From DATBFG01 sp036558645 (GTDB taxonomy: Bacteria; Acidobacteriota; Terriglobia; Terriglobales; Acidobacteriaceae): a stretch of DNA of 64,000 nucleotides. The number at the start of each line of letters is the position of its first letter. Position 1 is the first letter of the stretch. This document shows positions 57,871 through 64,000 of the stretch, in pieces. The DNA lies in assembly GCA_036558645.1 (NCBI GenBank), contig DATBFG010000035.1, forward strand, positions 82,486 through 146,485, in the 5' to 3' direction. The notes beneath the pieces were generated by a model. The model saw only the letters and a program-made list of their open reading frames with translations. It was not told where the DNA came from and made no database searches. The translations under genes were made by a program, and so were the position numbers.

Positions 57871-59388
57871 CTAGCTACCCGGCGCAACCGTAACTTTGTG
57901 TTCCCTGCCATTCAACGTGATCACGTAATTGACCGAGCCGGTCATGGGCTTGCCGTCGGCCTTTCCATTCGGCTTGGAGGCTGCCGCCGCAGCTTCTTCC
58001 ACCTTCTTCACTGGATCCTTGCCCAGGTTCTTTGGCCCATCTGCGCGCGACTTGAAGAATTTCGGGGCCACCTGCGGAAACATGGCGTAGGTCAGCACGT
58101 CCTCATCGCTTTCGTTGCATCCTGGCAAAGCGACTGCGGCGGCGCGAAGTTGGTCCCACTCCGGTTTCAACAAATCCGCCGGACGGCATGTAATAGCCTC
58201 CTTTTTCGCCTGTTCCCCAGCTTTTTTCAGCACTGCGGGATCCTTCTCACCCAGTGTGCTTCCGTAATACCCGAGCATGAGGTCGGCAAATTCTCCCGTC
58301 ATTACCTTGTATTTGCCCATGATGACGTTGAACACCGCCTGCGTTCCCACAATCTGGCTTGACGGCGTGACCAGCGGCGGATAGCCGGACGCCTTCCGCA
58401 CATTCGGAACCTCCGCTAGCACTTCTTCAATTCGGTCGCCAGCCCCCTGCCCTTTCAGCTGGCTTTCCATATTGGAAATCATTCCGCCCGGGATCTGACT
58501 CTTGAAAATTTCGGTATCTACACCGGTGATGTCACTCAGGAATTCCCGGTAACGTGGGCGGACCTTGGCGAAGTATTGCTTGACCTTCAAGATCCGTTCG
58601 AGGTCCAGCCGGGTCTGATATCCCGTGCCCTCCAGCATTTCCACAAGACTTTCGGTCGGATTGTGGCCGGGGCCAAGCGATAGCGAACTCACTGCCGTGT
58701 CAACGATGTCGCATCCCGCCTCGACCGCTTTCATCAGCGAGACCATCGTTACACCCGTTGTGGCGTGACAGTGCACATGAACCAGCGTATCCGTGCCGCA
58801 GCGCTCTTTGATTCCCTTCACCAGATCGTAAGCCGGCTGCGGCTTCAACAGCCCAGCCATGTCTTTTATACAGATTGAGTCGCACCCCATTTCCTTCAAC
58901 TGCTCTGCCATTTCTACGAAAGTCTTGGTTGTGTGCAGTGGGCTGACCGTGTAAGAGATGGCGCCCTGGGCGTGCTTACCGGTCTTCTTTACCGCCCTGA
59001 CACTGGTTTGGAGGTTGCGCAGATCATTGAGAGCATCGAAGATACGAAACACATCCATGCCATTCGCCGCTGCTTTATCGACGAAGCGTTCTACGACCGA
59101 ATCCTCATAGTGCCGATACCCGAGAAGATTCTGTCCTCGCAGCAGCATCTGTAGGCGGGTTTTCGGCAGCAGCTTACGAAATTGGCGCAGCCGTTCCCAC
59201 GGGTCTTCATTGAGGAACCTGATGCAGGAATCAAACGTCGCTCCGCCCCAACACTCGAGCGACCAATAGCCCGCATTATCGAGTTCCTCGCACGCCGGAA
59301 TCATGTCCTCCATGGCCATACGAGTTGCCATCAGGCTCTGGTGAGCGTCCCGCAGTATCAGGTCTGTGACTTCAATCGTGCGCGCCAT
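57871..59388 (-). CDS. pyruvate/oxaloacetate carboxyltransferase subunit (5S type)
   Basis: The 505-residue subunit starts at ATG 59388, with GGAGG 9 nt upstream. It has the HMG-CoA-lyase-like TIM barrel (TDLILRDAHQSLMATRM, with the metal-binding Asp, and HVHCHATTGVTM with two His ligands), the carbamylated Lys in CIKDMAG, and the C-terminal conserved carboxylase domain. It is the size of the transcarboxylase 5S subunit and matches OadA without its own biotin domain. It catalyses transfer between biotin and pyruvate/oxaloacetate. First gene of the four-gene operon. Confidence 0.93.
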   Translation of the reverse strand: MARTIEVTDLILRDAHQSLMATRMAMEDMIPACEELDNAGYWSLECWGGATFDSCIRFLNEDPWERLRQFRKLLPKTRLQMLLRGQNLLGYRHYEDSVVERFVDKAAANGMDVFRIFDALNDLRNLQTSVRAVKKTGKHAQGAISYTVSPLHTTKTFVEMAEQLKEMGCDSICIKDMAGLLKPQPAYDLVKGIKERCGTDTLVHVHCHATTGVTMVSLMKAVEAGCDIVDTAVSSLSLGPGHNPTESLVEMLEGTGYQTRLDLERILKVKQYFAKVRPRYREFLSDITGVDTEIFKSQIPGGMISNMESQLKGQGAGDRIEEVLAEVPNVRKASGYPPLVTPSSQIVGTQAVFNVIMGKYKVMTGEFADLMLGYYGSTLGEKDPAVLKKAGEQAKKEAITCRPADLLKPEWDQLRAAAVALPGCNESDEDVLTYAMFPQVAPKFFKSRADGPKNLGKDPVKKVEEAAAAASKPNGKADGKPMTGSVNYVITLNGREHKVTVAPGS

Positions 59389-59419
59389 AAACAGGTTCCT
59401 CCCGCTCAACTAAAAACCG

Positions 59420-59425
59420 ATTCTA
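59420..59425 (-). promoter_or_regulatory. -10 box of the transcarboxylase operon
   Basis: TAGAAT on the minus strand (part of TTTTATAGAAT) lies 32 bp before the 59388 start codon, giving a start near 59413 and a leader of about 25 nt with GGGAGG. There is no good -35 at 17 bp, consistent with activator dependence. Confidence 0.45.
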
Positions 59426-59448
59426 TAAAAAAAGCCGTTGTCATATTG

Positions 59449-59462
59449 TGTGACCCGTCACA
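59449..59462. promoter_or_regulatory. TGTGA-N4-TCACA inverted repeat near -42 of the transcarboxylase operon
   Basis: TGTGACCCGTCACA is a perfect palindrome apart from the two central bases. Its centre lies about 42 bp before the inferred start, the class II activator position. The N4 spacing is that of Fnr-type sites while the half-sites are Crp-like. Confidence 0.5.
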
Positions 59463-59529
59463 AGTAAAAAAGCTGAGGGTCACGTCCCCACGTGCTGAGA
59501 ATATGTTCGACTGCTTTCGCGGAACCCGA

Positions 59530-59545
59530 TGTGATGCGCATCACA
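59530..59545. promoter_or_regulatory. perfect TGTGA-N6-TCACA palindrome between divergent genes
   Basis: TGTGATGCGCATCACA is a perfect 16-bp palindrome, extended to 18 bp by A/T. It has exactly the Crp/Fnr arrangement. It lies 82 bp from the first palindrome, between the transcarboxylase operon (59388) and the MerR-TPR gene (59735). The rest of this 346-bp gap shows no gene. Confidence 0.6.
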
Positions 59546-59734
59546 TGTCTGTTCCCAGAACTAGAGGGCGGTTTCCCCTCATACTCCTGTGCCTCCCCTC
59601 ATGTTCTGCAAGACGCCAGAGGACTGCACCATTTACGCGACATTGCCTGACGAGATGCTCCCGGAGCCGAATTTCCACTTGCCATTCACATGCCGTGTTC
59701 CAGATAATCACGCTAGGAGCAACTCCCAACAATC

Positions 59735-60616
59735 GTGCGATATCGTCGAGCGGACGTGCTGCGGATTCTTCGTATCACCCCTCGCCAGCTCTTGGCTTGG
59801 GAAAAGGCCGGACTTGTCGCCGCGACCGACGACTACTCCTTTTTCGATCTCCTGCAGGTCAAGAAAGTTCGCGACTTGTGCGCCCGAAAAGTGCGACCAG
59901 CAGTAATCCGCCAATCGCTCGAAGCCATGCAGAAGCAAGTTGCCGGTATGGAGAACCCGCTCCTCGAGGCGAGTCTGTTCACGACTGGTCACCGTATCGC
60001 GTTCCGTCACGAAGGCAAAGTCGTTGAACCCATCGCCGGCCAGTTCATGTTCGACTTTGCTCCACGAGGCAATGTCGTTGCTGCCAGCACGCGCGTCATG
60101 CCGAAGCCGAGTACGCCTCCGAAGGAAGAAGTCGCGGAACTATTTGCGCGTGGCATCGCTCTAGAAGAAGATCCTGCCGACCAGACGCGCGCCATAGCTA
60201 CCTACCAGCGCGTGCTCGAACTCGATCCCGATCACGCCGCCGCTCACATCAACATCGGAACTCTTTATTACAATCGGCAGGATTACACACTGGCTGAGAA
60301 GCATTATCGCCGTGCCATCGAAGTCGACTCCCGCTATGCCTTGGCGTATTTTGATCTGGGCAATGTGCTCGACGAAACCGGGCGCGTACACGACGCCATC
60401 CAGACTTACACGGCGGCATTAACGCTTGCCCCGACCTACGCCGATGCTCACTACAACCTGGCGCTTGCCTATGAAAAGATCAGAGAACCGCGCAAAGCTC
60501 TAAAACACTGGCGTGCCTATATAAAGCTCGACACCGCTGGACCATGGGCCATCCATGCCAAGAATCAGATTCAACGAATCCTCCAAGCCGATGGTTTGAA
60601 GCTGGTCCAGAAGTAA
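59735..60616 (+). CDS. MerR-type helix-turn-helix fused to TPR repeats
   Basis: The 293-residue product, starting at GTG 59735, has a MerR-like winged helix at residues 1-65 (RADVLRILRITPRQLLAWEKAGLV, FFDLLQVKKVRDL) and three to four tetratricopeptide repeats in residues 135-270 (AIATYQRVLELDPDHAAAHINIG, NRQDYTLAEKHYRRAIEV, AIQTYTAALTLAPTYADAHYNLAL). A beta-rich linker (about 85-115) joins them. MerR proteins usually dimerise by a coiled coil, absent here, so the TPR part may sense a protein partner. It is divergent from the transcarboxylase operon, which it may regulate. Confidence 0.75.
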   Translation: MRYRRADVLRILRITPRQLLAWEKAGLVAATDDYSFFDLLQVKKVRDLCARKVRPAVIRQSLEAMQKQVAGMENPLLEASLFTTGHRIAFRHEGKVVEPIAGQFMFDFAPRGNVVAASTRVMPKPSTPPKEEVAELFARGIALEEDPADQTRAIATYQRVLELDPDHAAAHINIGTLYYNRQDYTLAEKHYRRAIEVDSRYALAYFDLGNVLDETGRVHDAIQTYTAALTLAPTYADAHYNLALAYEKIREPRKALKHWRAYIKLDTAGPWAIHAKNQIQRILQADGLKLVQK

Positions 60617-60877
60617 GGTCACTACCCAAACTGTGTTCGTTACTGGATCTGCTCACCTTTCTCTGCGCCTGACTGTCTCAGCAATCACCTCTGGGTTCAG
60701 GGTAGAAGCCACTCGCCGAGAGGGCTATGCGAGCACGAACTGGGTTCTCTCGCTTGAAGGAACGCAAGAAGAGCTGGTGGTTGAGCTACCTGTAAGCGAA
60801 CCGGCCCCTACGCGCGGCCCTCGACTCTGAAATGCTAGAATTTCGAGTTGCCATCCTGCTCTTAAAAAGGTATTGCT
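60617..60877. other. intergenic spacer before the acyl-CoA dehydrogenase gene
   Basis: A 65-codon frame at 60633-60830 has somewhat protein-like composition (LVVELPVSEPAPT) but no ribosome site or recognised family; it is not called. TAGAAT at 60836 could be a -10 for the next gene. Confidence 0.3.
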
Positions 60878-62056
60878 ATGCCCGAAACCCTGTTGCAAAC
60901 ATCCGTTCCCGCACCATTGACTACCCTCATCGAGGATGAGGTTCTCTTTCGCGATAACATTCGGCAATTTGCCGAGGATCGCATACGCCCCCTAGTGAAG
61001 GAAATGGACGAGAAGGGTGTTTTCGACAAGGACTTGATCCAGGAATTTTTCCGCCTCGGGATCATGGGAATTGAAATTCCCGAGCAGTATGGAGGTGGCG
61101 CGGGTAAATTCTTTGACGCCATCCTTGCAGTCGAGGAACTCTCCCGAGTGGATGCATCTGCGGGTGTCGTAGTCGATGTGCAGAATACGTTAGTCAACAA
61201 TGCGCTGTTGCGCTGGGGAACCGATGAGCAGAAGAAACGCCTTCTGCCGCGGATGGCTTCGGATACTTGCGGCGCCTACGCGCTGAGCGAAGCCGGGTCA
61301 GGATCCGATGCCTTCGCGCTGCAGACCCGCGCTGAGCTCAAAGGATCAGATTACGTCCTCAACGGACGTAAGCTTTGGATCACAAACGGCAAGGAAGCCG
61401 GAATATTTATTCTATTTGCCACTATTGATCCTTCATCCGGATATAAGGGCATCACCGCGTTCATCGTCGAGAAAGAGTTCCCTGGATTCACGGTCGGAAA
61501 GAAGGAAGACAAGCTGGGGATTCGTGCCTCATCAACGTGCGAACTGATTCTGGAAGATTGCAAGGTGCCAAAGTCGAGCGTGCTGGGCGAGGCCGGCAAG
61601 GGATACAAGATCGCGATCGAAACCTTGAATGAGGGCAGAATTGGCATCGGTGCACAAATGGCAGGGGTCGCCCGCGGGGCCTGGGAATATGCGGCCAAGT
61701 ACGCGCAAGAACGCAAGCAGTTCGGTAAACCGATCGCCGAGCAGCAAGGCATTCAGTTCCAGATTGCGCAGATGGCAACGGAGATTGAAGCTGCCCGCTT
61801 GATGGTTTACAACGCCGCCCGCATGAAAGATGCCGGGGTGCCGTTCGTCCGTGAAGCCGCGATGACCAAGCTCTTCGCTTCGCAGGTAGCGGAGCGTGTC
61901 ACCTCACTTGCCATCGAAATTTACGGCGGGTATGGGTTTACCAAGGACTATCCAGTAGAGAAGTACTGGCGGGATTCAAAGATCGGTAAGATCTACGAAG
62001 GCACGTCCAACATGCAATTGGCGACGATCGCCAAGCTCGTCATGGGCGGGAAATAG
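60878..62056 (+). CDS. acyl-CoA dehydrogenase (short-chain/butyryl type)
   Basis: This 392-residue FAD enzyme oxidises acyl-CoA thioesters to enoyl-CoA. It has the family order: helical N-terminus (LIEDEVLFRDNIRQFAEDRIRPL), middle beta-domain (YALSEAGSGSDAFAL, LNGRKLWITNG), the LGIRASSTCELILEDCKVP strand, and C-terminal helices (RKQFGKPIAEQQGIQFQIAQMA). The catalytic Glu lies in GKIYEGTSNMQ, the short-chain/butyryl signature position. Electron-transfer flavoprotein genes are not in the window. AAAAAGG lies 8 nt before the ATG. Confidence 0.95.
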   Translation: MPETLLQTSVPAPLTTLIEDEVLFRDNIRQFAEDRIRPLVKEMDEKGVFDKDLIQEFFRLGIMGIEIPEQYGGGAGKFFDAILAVEELSRVDASAGVVVDVQNTLVNNALLRWGTDEQKKRLLPRMASDTCGAYALSEAGSGSDAFALQTRAELKGSDYVLNGRKLWITNGKEAGIFILFATIDPSSGYKGITAFIVEKEFPGFTVGKKEDKLGIRASSTCELILEDCKVPKSSVLGEAGKGYKIAIETLNEGRIGIGAQMAGVARGAWEYAAKYAQERKQFGKPIAEQQGIQFQIAQMATEIEAARLMVYNAARMKDAGVPFVREAAMTKLFASQVAERVTSLAIEIYGGYGFTKDYPVEKYWRDSKIGKIYEGTSNMQLATIAKLVMGGK

Positions 62057-62334
62057 GTTTTCCCGGCTGATAACGGGCCGTCGAATGACATTTTTTGACA
62101 GGTGCCTTTGTGGCTCAAACCCGTACCTGGCAAGGGATTTCAAGGTCTCGTCAGTAACGCTTTTCGGTTACTCTTAATGTGCAGCATCTTGCACCAGGCT
62201 CCGCCATTCCAGCCAGCGAAACATAAGGTAAGTACCTCCTTTCCTGCCAGTTAACCCTGCGAACCCCGTTGGCGTCTAAGGTGCACCTTCTGTTGTGCCC
62301 GTGAGTGGTTGCGGGTTTCAGATCGGAGTGGAAC
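62057..62334. other. intergenic spacer
   Basis: No gene. The one feature is a small hairpin AGTAAC/GTTACT (62153-62172) lacking a U-run, perhaps a weak terminator of the acyl-CoA dehydrogenase transcript. Confidence 0.3.
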
Positions 62335-62784
62335 TTGGACAACTTGAACGCCATCGCAGCTCCGAACGTTTCGATCTCACCGAGCAAGCCTAAGAAGAAC
62401 CTATTCCTCCCGGTCCTGATCGTACTGTTCATCATCTCCTACAGCCTGTTGTGCATTCTGGTCATCGAGCAGGGCAGCACGATTGATGCCCAGCGGTTTC
62501 TGATTCGCCAGCTCTTGGGCGACAGCCAGCAGCTCAGTTCTATGAAAATGAAGCACAACCAGAAGAGCGACGGGAAAGGCCAGGCAAACAGCACAACACA
62601 AGGAACGCCTCAGGCACAGCCCGGCGCCCAGCAACCCGATGCTCAATCCCACGGACAGCAGGCTGGAACCCAAGGAAATAAAGACAAGGGTAAGACGGGC
62701 AAACTTCGGCGGCCAACACCACAACATCCGCCCCGCGATGCATCCGAAGCGCTGGACGAGAGGAGAATACTGGTCTCCATTTGA
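62335..62784 (+). CDS. membrane-anchored low-complexity protein
   Basis: The 149-residue product starts at TTG 62335, which has GGAG 6 nt upstream; GTG 62305 is the alternative. It reads LDNLNAIAAPNVSISPSKPK, then a membrane helix (LFLPVLIVLFIISYSLLCILVI), an extracytoplasmic helix and a Gln/Ala/Gly-rich tail (QAQPGAQQPDAQSHGQQ). No family is recognised. It lies 19 bp before the next small gene and may be co-expressed with it. Confidence 0.55.
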   Translation: MDNLNAIAAPNVSISPSKPKKNLFLPVLIVLFIISYSLLCILVIEQGSTIDAQRFLIRQLLGDSQQLSSMKMKHNQKSDGKGQANSTTQGTPQAQPGAQQPDAQSHGQQAGTQGNKDKGKTGKLRRPTPQHPPRDASEALDERRILVSI

Positions 62785-62803
62785 AGCGGTTTAGGCAATC
62801 CCC

Positions 62804-63055
62804 ATGAAAGTACTAGTATTGGCAATCTTGTTCTCACTCCCGGTTCCCAGGTTGAAGACCCCACCTCCCCAGCCGGTTACCCCGGCAGCAGAGCAACATC
62901 CTCAGGCGAAGCACGGAACCTGGTACTTTGCTGAGACTGGCCACGCGGTCTACTGTTACGGACCCGTGATTCGGGTTGCGCAGCCGGACGGCGAGTTACA
63001 GTCTGTAGCTACTGTCTGCCGCGGTGACAAAGTTATGGTTCCACTGAAAGACTAG
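62804..63055 (+). CDS. small exported protein of unknown function
   Basis: This 83-residue product has a short signal peptide (MKVLVLAILFSLPVP) and a mature part with two Cys (YCYGPVIRV, TVCRGDKVMVPLKD) likely to form a disulphide. No family is recognised. It follows the previous gene by 19 bp. Confidence 0.5.
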   Translation: MKVLVLAILFSLPVPRLKTPPPQPVTPAAEQHPQAKHGTWYFAETGHAVYCYGPVIRVAQPDGELQSVATVCRGDKVMVPLKD

Positions 63056-63188
63056 TTGATCGCGAGCCTACCCAGCACGAAAACAATGTAAATCGACGAT
63101 CAGCGCATACATCTCGGTGTGTCCAGTTATCGAACCGAAATTTTATCCTTCTACTCTGGATTTCCTTAGCCTTCGTTGTTGCTGGCGG

Positions 63189-63206
63189 TATAGCATGACA
63201 GCTATA
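63189..63206. promoter_or_regulatory. inverted repeat before a small gene
   Basis: TATAGC and GCTATA flank ATGACA. The repeat lies 22 bp before the ATG at 63228 and could be an operator or a leader hairpin. No other promoter element is clear in this 172-bp gap. Confidence 0.3.
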
Positions 63207-63227
63207 TCGTAAGCGTTAGGGGGAAAC

Positions 63228-63410
63228 ATGTTAGACGCGACAGTACGAGCCTTGTGTGCCCAAGTGGCATTAGAGACCGATCATAAGAAGTGCGAAGCGT
63301 TGATCTCCAGATTAGCCCAAGTGATGTGGGGCAAAAAAGCACGCACTGAGAATCGGTTGGAAACTTCTCGAGAAATGAGCGATTGCACAAAAGATGAGAA
63401 GGCAAGTTGA
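63228..63410 (+). CDS. small hypothetical protein
   Basis: This 60-residue product begins MLDATVRALCAQVALETDHK and is helical and charged. AGGGGGA lies 5 nt before the ATG, a stronger ribosome site than most genes here. No signal peptide or family. Confidence 0.5.
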   Translation: MLDATVRALCAQVALETDHKKCEALISRLAQVMWGKKARTENRLETSREMSDCTKDEKAS

Positions 63411-63503
63411 TCTTGGAATCTTCTTTGCGTGTAGTTGCACGGCACCGGCGCTAGCTTCGTCGAAATCGCGACGAAGCAGCACAGCTTCAGCTATGCAAGG
63501 TAC

Positions 63504-63728
63504 TTAACTTGCAATCCGTTTGATCTGAACCTCGGAATCACGGTCATTCAGTTGCATGAGTTCGGGGTCACCCAAAGTAAATTGCGTGAACCCGCAATCC
63601 AGGCAAATCCCAAGTCGTGGAAACGCCCACACTGTGGGCTTCTTCAATCCGTCCTTGCCCGGAAAGTGAATGTTGACCTCGGCGGGAAATTCCCGTTGAT
63701 TCTTTGACAGACAGGACTTACATGGCAT
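63504..63728 (-). CDS. small double-CxxC (zinc-ribbon-like) protein
   Basis: This 74-residue protein begins MPCKSCLSKNQREF and has a second CxxC in GICLDCGFTQF, forming a four-Cys zinc-ribbon-like pair about 42 residues apart. The middle (INIHFPG, KPTVWAFPRLG) matches a small-protein type I recall as common and often multi-copy in Acidobacteria genomes. Function is unknown. Confidence 0.7.
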   Translation of the reverse strand: MPCKSCLSKNQREFPAEVNIHFPGKDGLKKPTVWAFPRLGICLDCGFTQFTLGDPELMQLNDRDSEVQIKRIAS

Positions 63729-63955
63729 AGCTAACCTCTGCCCTGCCGGGTCTCCCCCTCACAGTCCCAAGCTGAGCCTGAGTTATTCTTTCGCAGCAGG
63801 AAGTTTTTCCATGTCTTTTCAAAATTTGTCCTGAAAACCGAACAAGTCAGCATTTTCTTAAGAGTAGTTTTGGATTCGGTACGAATCGCTACACTGGACT
63901 AAGAGACTCCGTGAGTTCCTCGGTGGAGTGGACAAGGAAAAGGGTTCTTATAGTC
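63729..63955. other. intergenic spacer before the tRNA
   Basis: No gene seen. This region lies downstream of the minus-strand tRNA and upstream of the small zinc-ribbon gene, so it should hold the promoter of the latter. Confidence 0.3.
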
Positions 63956-64000
63956 TGGTAGGCGCGGCAGGACTTGAACCTGCAACCCTCGGATTAGAAA
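63956..64000 (-). tRNA. tRNA-Arg(TCT), 3' part, cut by the window edge
   Basis: On the minus strand the sequence runs from nucleotide 32 of a tRNA to the encoded 3' CCA. The anticodon loop TTTCTAA gives anticodon TCT (reads AGA). It is followed by anticodon arm TCCGA, variable loop GGGTT, T stem GCAGG/CCTGC with loop TTCAAGT, acceptor strand CGCGCCT, A73 and CCA. The 5' half lies beyond the window. Confidence 0.92.

Noticed and set aside
60633..60830. 65-codon open frame between the MerR-TPR and acyl-CoA dehydrogenase genes
   Set aside because: GTG start without ribosome site and no family resemblance; composition alone is not enough.
1..64000. CRISPR arrays, prophage, transposons, integrons, rRNA
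   Set aside because: No regularly spaced repeats, transposase or integrase motifs, or rRNA-like sequence were seen on either strand.

Overview
The window reads as chromosomal core sequence of an Acidobacteriota bacterium, most likely a soil member of the Terriglobia (Koribacter-like). The assignment is an inference. It rests on a 1,190-residue TonB-dependent receptor with an N-terminal carboxypeptidase-regulatory-like domain (typical of this phylum), small CxxC proteins of a type I associate with Acidobacteria, a diderm envelope gene set (three Kdo genes, a patatin/BamA-type protein, periplasmic peptidoglycan enzymes) and moderate GC. I see no IS element, prophage, integrase or CRISPR array. 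The only certain RNA gene is the 3' part of a tRNA-Arg(TCT) cut by the right edge.

Layout. 0-8 kb: tail of an unknown gene, a transpeptidase-only penicillin-binding protein, two secreted proteins and the TonB-dependent receptor. 8.5-11.3 kb: a minus-strand cytochrome c maturation operon ccmE-A-B-C-D, including a 40-residue ccmD. Its CcmE carries a CxxxY haem-binding motif instead of HxxxY. 11.5-25.8 kb: mixed single genes (NTF2-like protein, M13 and M28 peptidases, thiC, proB-proA, HAF-repeat protein, methyltransferase, aromatic amino acid decarboxylase). 26-38 kb: pyrG, then the Kdo genes kdsA, kdsD and kdsC interspersed with a K+ channel-like gene, proS, a class A penicillin-binding protein and a TPR protein. 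38-45 kb: a large Lhr-type helicase and an FHA-GAF-AAA-Fis regulator. 45-54 kb: M23 peptidase with a PlpD-like patatin-barrel protein, a DUF4105 protein, a membrane protein with a degenerate spermidine-synthase domain and a PQQ-type beta-propeller. 54.4-59.4 kb: a c-type cytochrome and a four-gene biotin-dependent transcarboxylase/decarboxylase operon with a membrane subunit. 59.7-64 kb: a MerR-TPR fusion, an acyl-CoA dehydrogenase, small proteins and the tRNA.

How the parts may work together. The ccm operon would mature c-type cytochromes such as the one at 54.4 kb. That cytochrome gene has a Crp/Fnr-type operator (one base from TGTGATCTAGATCACA) about 42 bp upstream of its inferred transcription start. 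The divergent region before the transcarboxylase operon has two more TGTGA/TCACA palindromes, one also near -42. This suggests a Crp/Fnr-family protein co-regulating respiration and C3/C4 carboxyl metabolism. thiC, proB, kdsC, lhr and possibly one methyltransferase gene have a -10 hexamer ending 6-7 nt before the ATG, a signature of leaderless mRNAs.

The least explained signals are two candidate structured RNAs. One is on the minus strand upstream of the FHA regulator (42.7-42.86 kb): three hairpins, the last an intrinsic terminator, and one stem fully paired only on that strand. It lies next to a tandem 20-bp operator-like repeat. The other is on the plus strand after the TPR gene (37.2-37.3 kb) and has a possible pseudoknot into its terminator loop. 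All functional statements come from reading motifs by eye; no database search was run.
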